Part shown: piece after piece, positions 42,744 to 52,127 of the stretch
Layout: the number at the start of each line of letters is the position of its first letter
Position numbering within the stretch: position 1 is the stretch's first letter
NCBI GenBank assembly: GCA_004556705.1
Contig: SFGA01000003.1
Span: 48,648-112,647 of the forward strand
Length of the DNA stretch: 64,000 nucleotides
Origin: Ruminococcus sp.
GTDB taxonomy: Bacteria; Bacillota; Clostridia; Oscillospirales; Acutalibacteraceae
Reading direction: 5' to 3'
Program-made: the position numbers and the translations under genes
Notes under the pieces: model-generated
Databases searched by the model: none
Told to the model about the DNA's origin: nothing
The model's input: the letters and a program-made list of their open reading frames with translations, nothing else

Positions 42744-43881
42744 ATGAAAGAGATCATACTTATCAAAAACGGCGAGCTTGCACTCAAGGGACTTAACCGT
42801 TCTTCATTTGAGTCGGTGCTTGCAAAGAATATAAAAAGACGTTTGCACGGCTTGGGTAAATTTAAGGTTACATGCTTGCAATCGACAATGAATATCGAGC
42901 CGCTTTGCGACGATTTCGATATGGAAGAGGCTATAAAGAGAATTTCAAAAATTTTCGGTATCGCAGGCTTCCAGAGAGCTGCGGCGGTTGAGAAAAATAT
43001 TGATGAAATTTTGGCGGTTGCGCCCGAATACCTTTCGGAGCAGCTTGAAAATGTCGATACCTTTAAGGTTGAGGCGAAGAGAAGCGACAAGAAATTTCCG
43101 TTGACCTCGCCCGAGATAAGCAGAGAGGTCGGCGGCGCAATTCTTGAAAAATTCCCGCACCTTTCGGTTGATGTTCACAATCCCGAACTTACCGTTACGG
43201 TTGAGGTCAGAGATAACTATGCGTTTATCAGAGGAAATCAGATAAAGGGTGCAGGCGGTATGCCCGTAGGCACAGGCGGAAAAGCGGCGGTGCTTATTTC
43301 AGGCGGAATTGACAGCCCCGTAGCTTCGTGGATGGTTTCAAAAAGAGGTGTTGTGCTTGATGCGGTGCATTTTGCTTCGCCGCCCTATACCTCTCCGCAG
43401 GCGGAAATGAAGGTTCACGACCTTTTGCGCAAGGTTTCGGCTTACAGCGGCGATATAGGTCTTTACACCGTATGTTTTACAAAAATCCAAGAGCAAATCA
43501 GGGACAACTGCCCCGAGGAACTTTTCACGCTTGTTATGCGACGCTTTATGATGCGTATTGCAAATGAAATTGCAATGAAGAATGATTGTCAGGCGCTCGT
43601 AACGGGAGAGAGCATAGGACAGGTCGCAAGTCAGACTATGTCGGCACTTGCTTGCACGGACAATGTTTGAAGAAATTATCGCAATTTCAAGGAAGATTGA
43701 CACCTTTGACATTTCAATAAAGCCGTTTGAGGATTGCTGTACGGTATTCACTCCCAAGCATCCGAGGACAAGACCTACCGTTCAAATGCTTGAAGAAGCG
43801 GAAAAGGTATTCGATATAGAAGCACTTGTTAAGGAAGCAGTTGACACTGCAAGATTTGAGGTTATTTCAGATATAAGATGA
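42744..43881 (+). pseudogene. thiI: thiI, tRNA 4-thiouridine synthase, disrupted by internal deletion and frameshift
   Basis: The first frame (42744-43670, ATG after AAAGGAAG) contains the ferredoxin-like and THUMP domains and the PP-loop SGGIDSPVASW. It runs to LACTDNV and then a stop. A second frame (43671-43881) resumes at FEEIIAISRK and carries the conserved DCCTVFTPKHPRT end. ThiI proteins normally have a PVFRPLIGxDK block between these two points; it is absent. So about 14 or 15 codons plus a frame-changing number of bases are missing. Either thiI is inactivated or the assembly lost this piece. Upstream desulfurase and downstream pncC are intact. Confidence 0.85.
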
Positions 43882-44354
43882 AGCTTGAAGAAAAAGTTGT
43901 TGAATTATTAAAGAAAAAGAATTTAATATTTACTTGCGCCGAGTCCTGTACAGGCGGATTGATTGCGAAGCGGATAACCGATGTTTCGGGGTCGTCGAGC
44001 GTGTTTGAGTGCGGAATTGTAAGTTATTCAAACCGCATAAAGCATGAAATCCTCGGCGTGAGCGACGAAACGCTTGAAAAATTCGGTGCGGTAAGCGAGG
44101 AATGTGCCCGTGAGATGGTAAAGGGCGTGCTTTCGCTTACGGGTGCGGATATTGCGGTTGCCGTAACGGGAATTGCAGGTCCGACCTCCGACAACACCAA
44201 CAAGCCCGTCGGTCTTGTGTATATCGCCTTTTCCGACGGCAAAAGCACAATAGTTAAAAAATGTCTAAACGATTATTCCGACAATATAAGGGAAAATAAC
44301 AGAAATAAATCAGCCGATACGGCTCTTGAAACAGTATTGGAGTATTTGAGATGA
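43878..44354 (+). CDS. pncC: nicotinamide-nucleotide amidohydrolase (PncC / CinA C-terminal domain)
   Basis: A 158-residue free-standing CinA C-terminal domain that deamidates nicotinamide mononucleotide for NAD recycling. TCAESCTGGLIAKRIT, ECGIVSYSNRIKHEILGV, GAVSEECAREMVKGV, VTGIAGPTSDN and KPVGLVYIAF are the conserved blocks. The ATGA-type overlap with thiI and 4-base overlap with the first sortase gene put it mid-operon. No intact CinA N-terminal domain is nearby, although a degenerate CinA-like protein is encoded three genes downstream. Confidence 0.94.
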   Translation: MKLEEKVVELLKKKNLIFTCAESCTGGLIAKRITDVSGSSSVFECGIVSYSNRIKHEILGVSDETLEKFGAVSEECAREMVKGVLSLTGADIAVAVTGIAGPTSDNTNKPVGLVYIAFSDGKSTIVKKCLNDYSDNIRENNRNKSADTALETVLEYLR

Positions 44355-45457
44355 GTGAAGAATTCGATAAGGAAAAATTGAATGATACTGACACAAGCTC
44401 TTTTGTACCGCAGGACGCAGAGGCTCAAGGTGACTATGAGGACGGTATGAAGGTTGTCGATAATCCTTATCAGACTCAAAAGGAAGAGGATGACGACGAT
44501 AAGGATGAGGCTGTTGCCGTTGTGCCGAAGCCTAAGAAAAAGAAAATGAAAACCGTTGACAGAGTAATAATGATTATTGCGATTATCGTGTTTTTGGCTT
44601 CTTTGGGCGTCATTCTTAAAACCGTTTATGATGTTGCGGACAACAAAAAACAGACGGAGAATATCGCAGGGCTTGTAACGGAGCCTGCTCAAGAGGCAAA
44701 GGAGTACGGCGACGACGGTATGCTTGAAAAATACCGCAGCGCATACAACGCAAACAATGACCTTGTCGGCTGGATAGTTGTTCCGAACACCTCGATAAAT
44801 CATCCTGTTGTTCAAGCTAAAAATAACGAATATTATTTGAGACGCAGCTTTTACGGAGATTATCAAAGACGTGGCACCGTGTTTATGGACTACCGTGACC
44901 ACGCAAAGCCGCTTTGCAAGAACACTATACTTTACGGGCATAATTTCCTTGACTCGACAATGTTTGCAGACCTTGAAAAGTACAAGGATATTGAGTTTTA
45001 TAAGACTTCTCCCGTAATTCAGTTTGATACGATATACGAAAAGCATAAGTGGAAAATAATTTCCGTTTTCCTTACAAATGCCGATGATAAGGACGATAAC
45101 GGATACACCTTTAACTACATTTATCCGTTTATGACTAATGACAATTTTGAAGCGTTTGTAGATGAAATTAAAGTACGTTCGCTTTATTTTACAAATGTCG
45201 ATGTAAATAAAAATGATAAAATTCTTACTCTCTCGACTTGTACGAGAGATATGGATGTAAAGGGTAACGGCGAGACAAACGCAAGATTTGTGGTTGTCGC
45301 AAGGCTTGTCAGGGACGGCGAGAGCGAAACGGTTGACGTTTCCAAAACCGTAAAGAATGACAATCCACGTTATCCGCAGATTTGGTACGATACGCATGGG
45401 CTTCCAAACCCATACGCCTTTGCCGAAAGATGGTTCCCCGAAGGAGTTGAATATTGA
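44351..45457 (+). CDS. class B sortase, first copy
   Basis: A 368-residue membrane-anchored sortase. The N-terminal cytoplasmic tail of about 70 residues is very acidic with a final basic KPKKKKMK patch, followed by one helix (about 73-93). The extracellular catalytic domain has SrtB features: LVGWIVVPNTSI, histidine 197 in ILYGHNFLD, cysteine 297 in LTLSTCTRD and the arginine in ARFVVVARLVR. Sortase B enzymes join surface proteins to peptidoglycan, but no protein with a sorting signal is visible in the window. The start overlaps pncC by 4 bases. Confidence 0.92.
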   Translation: MSEEFDKEKLNDTDTSSFVPQDAEAQGDYEDGMKVVDNPYQTQKEEDDDDKDEAVAVVPKPKKKKMKTVDRVIMIIAIIVFLASLGVILKTVYDVADNKKQTENIAGLVTEPAQEAKEYGDDGMLEKYRSAYNANNDLVGWIVVPNTSINHPVVQAKNNEYYLRRSFYGDYQRRGTVFMDYRDHAKPLCKNTILYGHNFLDSTMFADLEKYKDIEFYKTSPVIQFDTIYEKHKWKIISVFLTNADDKDDNGYTFNYIYPFMTNDNFEAFVDEIKVRSLYFTNVDVNKNDKILTLSTCTRDMDVKGNGETNARFVVVARLVRDGESETVDVSKTVKNDNPRYPQIWYDTHGLPNPYAFAERWFPEGVEY

Positions 45458-46743
45458 TGAAAGAAAACGAGTTTGACAAGAACGAAGAGTTGAATACCGC
45501 CGAAGAACAGGCTAAGCCCGAAAACGAGCTTCCCACACCCGAGGCTTCCGATGACGTCTATGCCGAAATAGTAAAGAACATCGAAAATTCGGAGTCCTTT
45601 GACGAAATGACCACAAGGCGTGTAAAATACGGAGGAGAGCAGCACTTTGTCGATGTCGCCAACCCGTTTCAGAGCGACAGAAGCGAAGAAAAAGAGGGCG
45701 AGCTGCAAGGCCTTGAAAAGGTTGAACCTGCTCAAAGCAAAGAAAGGGTAAAGACCTTCAACGAAATGTTCAAGGACTTTTTCAGAAAGATTTTTCCGAA
45801 CAAGCAGGACAAAAAATCCGAAATTGTCAGAAAGACGGTTGCAAATCTCTCTGTTTTGGTGCTTATAGGCTGCGCTGTGGCATTCGGCGTTATTTATGTT
45901 CAGGGAAATAAAACCGAAAAACAGCAGACGGGTCTTGCAAACAAGATAATAGACACCACAAATGAGGAAGAAGAAGCAAAGCTTTGGGAGGAATTCAGGG
46001 CGAAGTACCCCGACGTTAAAACTCCCGACGGAATGATGGCAAAATATGCTTACCTCTATGCGCTTAATCAGGAATTGGTAGGCTGGATAAGCGTTCCGAA
46101 CTCGGGCATTGACGTTCAGGTGGTTCAGTCTCCCAACAATACGGATTATCTTAAAAAGGATTTCTACGGAAATTACAGCAGATACGGCTGCCCGTTTATG
46201 GATTACAGAAACGACCCGAAATATCTCAATCAAAATACTATAATTTACGGACACCATATGAGCGACGGACTTGTTTTCGCAGAGCTCAGCAAGTACAAAA
46301 CGCTTGACGGCTTCTTGGAGTCCCCGATAATCAACTATGATACGCTTTATAAGTCATATAAATTCAAGGTCTATGCGGTATTTATCACAAACAGCAGAGA
46401 GCAGGACGACAACGGATATATTTTCAACTATACCGTTACCTCATTTGGCAGTACCGAGAATTTTGACAGCTACATTAAGGCACTTGATGAGAGAAAGCTC
46501 TACACAACGGGTGTCGATATTAACTCGTCGGATAAGCTTATTACGCTTTCAACTTGCACTTATGAGTTTACGGACGCAAGACTTGTTGTTGTCGGCAGAC
46601 TTTTGAGGACGGGCGAAACTGCGGATGTTGATACAACTTATTCCGTAACAAACGGAAATCCCCGTTATCCGCAGATTTGGTATGACCAAAAGGGGCAGTC
46701 AAATCCGTACAGCGGTGCGACGAATTGGTATCCCGATAACTGA
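45457..46743 (+). CDS. class B sortase, second copy
   Basis: A 428-residue paralogue of the previous protein. ATG at 45457 overlaps the upstream stop (TGATG) after AAGGAG. A long acidic cytoplasmic head of about 120 residues precedes one membrane helix (about 130-150), then the sortase domain with LVGWISVPNSGI, histidine 266 in IIYGHHMSDG, cysteine 367 in LSTCTYEF and arginine in ARLVVVGRLLR. Both copies end with the same NPRYPQIWYD block and a short tail, so they arose by duplication. The different N-terminal heads suggest different cytoplasmic partners or localisation. Substrates unknown. Confidence 0.92.
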   Translation: MKENEFDKNEELNTAEEQAKPENELPTPEASDDVYAEIVKNIENSESFDEMTTRRVKYGGEQHFVDVANPFQSDRSEEKEGELQGLEKVEPAQSKERVKTFNEMFKDFFRKIFPNKQDKKSEIVRKTVANLSVLVLIGCAVAFGVIYVQGNKTEKQQTGLANKIIDTTNEEEEAKLWEEFRAKYPDVKTPDGMMAKYAYLYALNQELVGWISVPNSGIDVQVVQSPNNTDYLKKDFYGNYSRYGCPFMDYRNDPKYLNQNTIIYGHHMSDGLVFAELSKYKTLDGFLESPIINYDTLYKSYKFKVYAVFITNSREQDDNGYIFNYTVTSFGSTENFDSYIKALDERKLYTTGVDINSSDKLITLSTCTYEFTDARLVVVGRLLRTGETADVDTTYSVTNGNPRYPQIWYDQKGQSNPYSGATNWYPDN

Positions 46744-46775
46744 TAAGTAATTTATATTAAGGTGGTAATAAAGAG

Positions 46776-48929
46776 ATGGAAATGAAGTTGTTTTCATTGT
46801 ATCGCAATGCGGCGGACACGTCCGTTAAGATGCAGATTAAGGTAATCGGCTGTCTTAACGGCTTTGCGGACAGCGATATTTCTTTTGATGAGTACACTTC
46901 GCTCAAGGATATGTTCGGTGGGCTTTCAAAGGCTCTCAAAAGCAGCGATTTTATTGTAATCGCTGTTGATTCGAGCATCTACAATTCTACAAAATTGAAG
47001 CTTATGACAGCTCTTTCCTTGAAAAAAGAGCAGAATGAGGCAGTTCTTAAAAAGCTTTCAAAGCTTGAGCTTGATGAATCGGCGCAGGAGAAAAATGCGG
47101 CTATGCCCGAGGGTGCAACCGTATTTGTATCGGTTGACGGCATAAATTCAGGCTTTGCGGTTAAAAAGGGCTCGCAGACAATCGTTATGATTCCCTTTGA
47201 CGATCAAAGGCTTGACTCTGTCCTCAAAAGAGGTCTTGTGCCGTACATAACCAACGGCGGACGTCTTAATTCGGCAAGTGAGCCGGAGGCGGCTCCCACT
47301 CACGAAGAGAAAGAGGAAATCACTTCTGAAACGACTTCGGAAATAAGTGAGCAGGAAATGGACATTGCCGCACATACGCTTAATATTCTCAAGGAATCCG
47401 ACGTTAAAGTTGCTGTTAACGGCAATACGAACGCAACCGTTATGCGTGAGTTTGCGGTAGGTCTTGATGATTTCGATGAGTATTTTACCTTTACTCCGCA
47501 CATAGAGGACAGAGGCGATTACAACGTAACCGACTACACCGCACAGATGGCTCGTTCGGCAAAGGCCCTTTCGAGTGCAACACTCGGTGCGTGTATTTCC
47601 GATATATTCACAACCAACGACGGCTGCGATTACATTTGTATTTCCGTTGCGACGGACAAGTCTGCTCTCGTCAGAAAGCTTTATAAAGAGGAGGGCGAGG
47701 ACGACGCACACTTAATCAGAATTGCCTGCGAAGAAGTTTTTGCGCTTATCGGGGAAAAGGCTATGGGCAACAACTCGGTAGGCATTGAAATTGCACAGGA
47801 CGAAGCTCCGAAGGCTGATAAAAAGCTTTCTAAAAAGACAAAAAAGGCGATAATTTCAGTTATCGCAATTATCCTTGTTGCGGCAATTACCGTAGGCTCT
47901 GTTTATTTCGTTAAACAGAAGAATAACAATAAAGAGCCGCAGACAGAGCCGCCAGTTCAAACGCAGCCCCCCGAAACCACAACCGAAGCTCCGGTTAAAG
48001 CTGACACAATGTCCTTGTCAAAGCTTATGCGCTTTGAGCTTGTAAACGGCATAAAGAATGAAGAGCCCGAAACCACTCCCGTTGAAACGACGGCAGGTGC
48101 AATTACTGCAAATGAGCCTCAGACAAATGAAGCTCCTAAGGACCCGAACGCTGTTCCGAGCGTTATTACCGTAAACGGACAGGAAATCGAGGCAAAGGAA
48201 GCTATCGCAAGGATAGTTACCGCCGAAACCGACAGCGGATTTAACGTCGAAACACTCAAGGCTCAGGCGATAATCACATACACATATCTCAAATACAGAG
48301 ATACAAATTGGAGAATAAGCAATCTCACAATTGCAGATAATTATACTCAAGAGGCAATGGATGCGGTAAATGAGGTGTTCGGTCATTACCTTACCTTTAA
48401 CGATAAGGTTGCGTTTACGCCTTATTGCAGAATGTCGGCAGGTAAAACCGCAAACGCTTCGACAGTTTTCGGAAATAGTTTTACATATCTTAAGAGTGTC
48501 GCAAGTGCTTCCGACAAGCAGAGAGACGGATATAAAAAGGAAGTTCTCCTTACGGCAGATGATATTAAAGCAGGTGCTTTGGCATTTGATTCGACAATCG
48601 AATTCCCCGAGGATGTTTCAAAGTGGCTTACAATTAACGCACACGACACGGCGGTCAGCACAGGCACGGGCTATGTTGAAAAAATTACAGTCGGAAACAA
48701 AGAGGTTTCAGGCGTAACATTTATATATGATATAATGAAGAACAAAGACCTTTCATCTCCTTGCTTCAGCCTTTCCTATGACGCCGAAAGCGGCACGTAT
48801 ACAATAACCACCTTCGGCGACGGCTACGGTGTCGGAATGAGCCAGCTCGGTGCTGATAATATGGCTGTTTCGGGTACAAAATATGATAAAATACTTGACC
48901 AATATTTCCCGGGCACATTTCTTAACTGA
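46776..48929 (+). CDS. membrane protein joining a degenerate CinA-like half to an extracellular SpoIID domain
   Basis: A 717-residue protein with three parts. Residues 1-340 are cytoplasmic: 45-160 resemble the CinA N-terminal (MoCF-like) domain, with a well-kept MPEGATV (110-116), GFAVKKGSQTIVMIP and a PYI end; 195-330 resemble the CinA C-terminal (PncC) domain (ALSSATLGACISD and CDYICISVATDKS line up with its TGIAGP and VGLVYIAF blocks), but catalytic residues look lost. One membrane helix follows (about 358-379), then a Pro/Thr/Glu-rich stalk. Residues 463-717 are a SpoIID/LytB domain (AETDSGFNVETLKAQA, GDGYGVGMSQLGA), family enzymes being peptidoglycan lytic transglycosylases. It directly follows the sortase pair. 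Confidence 0.75.
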   Translation: MEMKLFSLYRNAADTSVKMQIKVIGCLNGFADSDISFDEYTSLKDMFGGLSKALKSSDFIVIAVDSSIYNSTKLKLMTALSLKKEQNEAVLKKLSKLELDESAQEKNAAMPEGATVFVSVDGINSGFAVKKGSQTIVMIPFDDQRLDSVLKRGLVPYITNGGRLNSASEPEAAPTHEEKEEITSETTSEISEQEMDIAAHTLNILKESDVKVAVNGNTNATVMREFAVGLDDFDEYFTFTPHIEDRGDYNVTDYTAQMARSAKALSSATLGACISDIFTTNDGCDYICISVATDKSALVRKLYKEEGEDDAHLIRIACEEVFALIGEKAMGNNSVGIEIAQDEAPKADKKLSKKTKKAIISVIAIILVAAITVGSVYFVKQKNNNKEPQTEPPVQTQPPETTTEAPVKADTMSLSKLMRFELVNGIKNEEPETTPVETTAGAITANEPQTNEAPKDPNAVPSVITVNGQEIEAKEAIARIVTAETDSGFNVETLKAQAIITYTYLKYRDTNWRISNLTIADNYTQEAMDAVNEVFGHYLTFNDKVAFTPYCRMSAGKTANASTVFGNSFTYLKSVASASDKQRDGYKKEVLLTADDIKAGALAFDSTIEFPEDVSKWLTINAHDTAVSTGTGYVEKITVGNKEVSGVTFIYDIMKNKDLSSPCFSLSYDAESGTYTITTFGDGYGVGMSQLGADNMAVSGTKYDKILDQYFPGTFLN

Positions 48930-48962
48930 CAAAAATTTTTAATATAAACGGAGGAATAAATT

Positions 48963-49982
48963 ATGGCTATTCTTGTTACGGGCGGAGCCGGATTTATCGG
49001 CTCACACACTTGCGTTGAGCTTCTTAACGCAGGATATGAGATTGTTGTCGTTGACAATTACTACAACGCAAATCCGAAATCTCTTGAAAGAGTTAAAGAG
49101 CTTACAGGCAAGGATTTCAAGTCCTATGAATGTGACATCAGAGACTCTGAGGGTATGGATAAAATTTTCAAAGAGAATAAAATCGACGCAGTAATTCATT
49201 TTGCGGGACTTAAAGCGGTCGGCGAGTCCTGTCAGAAGCCGATTGAATATTATGATAACAATATCGGCGGTACATTGAAGCTTTGCGACGTTATGAGAAA
49301 TAACGGCTGTAAGAACATTGTTTTCAGCTCCTCGGCAACGGTTTACGGTATGAAAAACGTATCTCCGCTTAAAGAGACAATGAAAACAGGCGGAACAACA
49401 AACCCCTACGGCACAACAAAGTATATGATTGAAATTATCCTTGAGGATATTTACAAGTCAGACAATGAGTGGAACGTAACGCTTCTTCGTTACTTCAATC
49501 CTATCGGCGCACATGAAAGCGGAAGAATAGGCGAAAATCCGAGTGGAATACCGAACAACCTTATGCCTTACATCACACAGGTTGCAATCGGCAAGCGTCC
49601 GTTCCTCAGCGTTTACGGCAACGATTACGACACACCGGACGGAACCTGTATTAGAGACTATATCCACGTTGTTGACCTTGCAGACGGTCACGTTAAGGCT
49701 GTTAACAATATTCTTGACGGAAAAAAGGGTGTTCAGATTTTCAACCTCGGAACGGGTAAGGGCTATAGCGTTCTTGACATAGTAAAGGCGTTCAGCAAGG
49801 CTTACGGTAAGGAATTGCCTTACAAGATTGCACCGAGACGTCCCGGCGACCTTGCGGTTTGCTTCTCTGATCCAACAAAGGCTAAAGAGGTTCTCGGCTG
49901 GGAGGCTAAGAGAGGCATTGACGATATGTGCCGTGACTCTTGGAATTGGCAGTCAAAGAATCCGAACGGATATGACGATTGA
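48963..49982 (+). CDS. galE: UDP-glucose 4-epimerase
   Basis: A 339-residue extended short-chain dehydrogenase interconverting UDP-glucose and UDP-galactose. NAD-binding VTGGAGFIGSHT is at the N-terminus, the active-site residues are in SSSATVYG and YGTTKYMIE (YxxxK), and LLRYFNPIGAHESGRIGE is the substrate-loop signature of GalE. C-terminal RRPGDLAVCFSDP is typical. It probably supplies UDP-galactose for envelope polysaccharide, given the surface-protein genes before it. AACGGAGGA precedes the ATG. Confidence 0.96.
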   Translation: MAILVTGGAGFIGSHTCVELLNAGYEIVVVDNYYNANPKSLERVKELTGKDFKSYECDIRDSEGMDKIFKENKIDAVIHFAGLKAVGESCQKPIEYYDNNIGGTLKLCDVMRNNGCKNIVFSSSATVYGMKNVSPLKETMKTGGTTNPYGTTKYMIEIILEDIYKSDNEWNVTLLRYFNPIGAHESGRIGENPSGIPNNLMPYITQVAIGKRPFLSVYGNDYDTPDGTCIRDYIHVVDLADGHVKAVNNILDGKKGVQIFNLGTGKGYSVLDIVKAFSKAYGKELPYKIAPRRPGDLAVCFSDPTKAKEVLGWEAKRGIDDMCRDSWNWQSKNPNGYDD

Positions 49983-50010
49983 TTTTAATTGATTTATAGG
50001 AGGATTTGCC

Positions 50011-50583
50011 ATGAAAAACAAAAAAGGTCTTATTATTGCCTTGGTGGTTATTGCCGTAATAGCGATATTCGCAGGAAGCATTGTTTCCTCATACAACAGC
50101 CTTGTTGACGAAAGGGAAACCGTTACAAATGCACAGGCAAATATTCAGACAATGTTGCAGAGAAGAGCAGACCTCATACCAAATCTTGTGAACACCGTAA
50201 AGGGATATGCGGCTCACGAGGAAGAGGTCTATACGGCAATTGCGGACGCTCGCTCAAAGCTCTCGGGCGCTACCACCGTTGATGAAATGGAAAAGGCAAA
50301 CTCAGAGCTTGACAGCGCAATTTCAAGACTTCTTGTCGTTGTGGAAAATTATCCCGAGCTTAAAGCCGATACGCAGTTTATCAATCTTCAGGATGAGCTT
50401 GCAGGCAGTGAAAACAGAATTTCGGTTGCTCGTAAGGACTACAATGATGTAGCAAAGGCTTACAACACTCACATAAAGAAATTCCCTGCAAATATAATTG
50501 CATCTATGTTCAATTTTGAGCAGGCTGAATACTTTGAGGCTTCAAGTGAGGCACAGACGGCACCGAGCGTGAATTTTGATTGA
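50011..50583 (+). CDS. lemA: LemA family protein
   Basis: A 190-residue protein with one N-terminal membrane helix (about 7-26) and the LemA helical bundle outside. It has YNSLVDERETVTNAQANIQTMLQRRADLIPNLVNTVKGYAAHE and the ENRISVARKDYND motif (about 130-142). Function is unknown in most species. It is commonly paired with TPM-domain proteins, as here, where the next gene overlaps its stop. Start after TAGGAGGA. Confidence 0.95.
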   Translation: MKNKKGLIIALVVIAVIAIFAGSIVSSYNSLVDERETVTNAQANIQTMLQRRADLIPNLVNTVKGYAAHEEEVYTAIADARSKLSGATTVDEMEKANSELDSAISRLLVVVENYPELKADTQFINLQDELAGSENRISVARKDYNDVAKAYNTHIKKFPANIIASMFNFEQAEYFEASSEAQTAPSVNFD

Positions 50584-51386
50584 TGCTTCGGCGAATGGGT
50601 AAGTATATGAAAAAATATTCGGCGATACTGTTAAGTGCTGTTTTGCTGATACTGTCGTTATCGGTAAGTGCTTTTGCGGCGAAAAACACTCCGTATCCGC
50701 CGCCTACGCAAAAATTTTTCGTAAATGATTTTGCCGACTGCATCAATGAGTCCGACGAACAAAAAATGCAGGCAATGGCAGAAGAATTGTACAAAAAGAC
50801 AGGCGCACAGGTCGTTTGTGTAACGGTCAATAGCCTTGACGGTAATGAAGTCAGAGATTACGCTCTCGGCTTGGGCAGAGAGTGGGGAATAGGCAGTAAA
50901 AATAATGACGGTGTGCTTTTGCTTCTCTCTGTTGAAGAACGGCAGATTGATATTGAGGTGGGCTACGGTCTTGAGGGTGCATTACCCGACGGCAAGACGG
51001 GACGAATTCTTGACAACTACGCTATACCGTATCTGAAGAGCGACGATTTTTCGACGGGACTGCGTGAAGCTTTTTCGGCTTTGATAGGCGAAACGGCAAC
51101 CGAGTACGGTGTTGAAATTAACGGCTCAAGCCTTGCGCCTGATGTGGATGAAGATGAAGAATACGAAAGTTCAAAGGCAGTCATTATTGATTTTATAATC
51201 TTTATTATAATATTGATTGTAATTCGTAAAATCACAGGTCGCACACCGTTTATTTTCTTCGGCGGCGGTGGAAATCATCACTCGGGCGGTGGTTTCTCCG
51301 GCGGTGGATTTTCGGGAGGAAGCAGCGGAGGCTTTTCCGGCGGAGGCGGTTCCTTCGGCGGTGGCGGAAGCTCACGAGGCTTTTAA
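50583..51386 (+). CDS. TPM domain membrane protein (YgcG-like) with glycine-rich tail
   Basis: About 267 residues. The ATG at 50583 overlaps the lemA stop (TGATG); ATGs at 50595 and 50607 are alternatives, the last giving a tight MKKYSAILL signal sequence ending SAFA. The TPM_phosphatase domain covers about 40-180 (VNDFADCINESDEQKMQ, WGIGSKNNDGVLLLLSVEERQIDIEVGYGLEG). A second membrane helix (about 200-215) precedes a glycine/serine/phenylalanine-rich tail of GGGFSGG-type repeats. Partner of LemA in many bacteria; the role is unclear. Confidence 0.93.
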   Translation: MLRRMGKYMKKYSAILLSAVLLILSLSVSAFAAKNTPYPPPTQKFFVNDFADCINESDEQKMQAMAEELYKKTGAQVVCVTVNSLDGNEVRDYALGLGREWGIGSKNNDGVLLLLSVEERQIDIEVGYGLEGALPDGKTGRILDNYAIPYLKSDDFSTGLREAFSALIGETATEYGVEINGSSLAPDVDEDEEYESSKAVIIDFIIFIIILIVIRKITGRTPFIFFGGGGNHHSGGGFSGGGFSGGSSGGFSGGGGSFGGGGSSRGF

Positions 51387-51405
51387 CGGAATATAATATA
51401 AAATT

Positions 51406-51435
51406 AACGCTCAGCTAAGGCTGAGCGTTTTTTGT
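51406..51435 (+). terminator. terminator of the galE-lemA-TPM region
   Basis: AACGCTCAGC (51406-51415) pairs perfectly with GCTGAGCGTT (51420-51429) around a 4-base loop, followed by TTTTTG. Confidence 0.9.
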
Positions 51436-51577
51436 ATATAGTTGCGGGTGTTACACGGATTGAAATTTATATCCAACAGCGTAGGGCGTTGGCAAAAGCC
51501 CTGACGGGCAGAGAAGAGAGAAAAGTGAAGAGTGAAAAGAAGTGGGTGCTTCGCACGGAGTTAATTATAAATCATAC

Positions 51578-52127
51578 CGTAGGGACAGGGCTTGCCCCTG
51601 TCCGCAAATCCGCAAAAGTTGGTAGCGACAGTGAGCCGTTGTGAGGGCGTTTACAACCGAACAGGCGAGCTGAGCGTGATTTTTGCGGAAAAGGAGGAGT
51701 TGCATAGTGAGTGAGAGACAGCCAAAGGCTGTTGCGAACGATACGAAGCAAACGACGACGTGCCGTAGGGACAGCCCTTGCGGCTGTCCGTCAAAGGCTC
51801 CCTTTACAAGGGAGCTGTCGTTTTTTTGGAATAAAAAATGACTGAGGGATTTTTATAAATTCGTATAAAATCAACCTTACAATCCCTCCGAGTTGCCTAA
51901 GGCAACCCACCGTCTCACCTGCCGATTCGGTCGGTGCTTCTGCATTAAATGCAGAGGTCTCCACAGGAGACCCGCACCCTTTACACAAGGGAGGCTGAAT
52001 ATGCGGTCGCCCGTCAATTCATAGCAAATAAAAAACGGGCGAACACAGTTCGCCCCTACGATATAATATGAAAATATAATTGTTATTTTGTTGTGATTTA
52101 ACGGCGGCAGCAAGCCACCGCCCTACC
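51578..52127. repeat. cluster of interspersed palindromic repeats, copy 2
   Basis: It contains the same units as 28588-29062 in another order: C (51578-51605), a C-like unit (51763-51790), A inverted (51798-51874), D (51882-52015, with extra palindromes around AAGGCAACCCACC and GGTCTCCACAGGAGACC), a further GGGCGAACACAGTTCGCCC palindrome (about 52035-52060) and B inverted (52100-52127). No gene is supported. A stretch before it (51436-51577) holds nothing recognisable. Confidence 0.75.
51691..51761 (+). repeat. 71-bp inverted repeat, left arm
   Basis: This arm, beginning AAGGAGGAGTTG and ending AACGACGACGT, is the reverse complement of 52128-52198 with 4 mismatches in 71. The arms enclose 366 bases of smaller repeat units. 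Each contains the internal palindrome CAGCCAAAGGCTG. Confidence 0.8.

Noticed and set aside
43640..43690. Programmed frameshift in thiI
   Set aside because: A conserved protein block is missing, not merely shifted, and no slippery sequence with downstream structure is evident.
44273..45397. 374-codon open frame on the minus strand
   Set aside because: It lies wholly antisense to pncC and the first sortase gene, has no ribosome site, and reads as Cys/Arg/Asn-rich nonsense of the mirrored frame.
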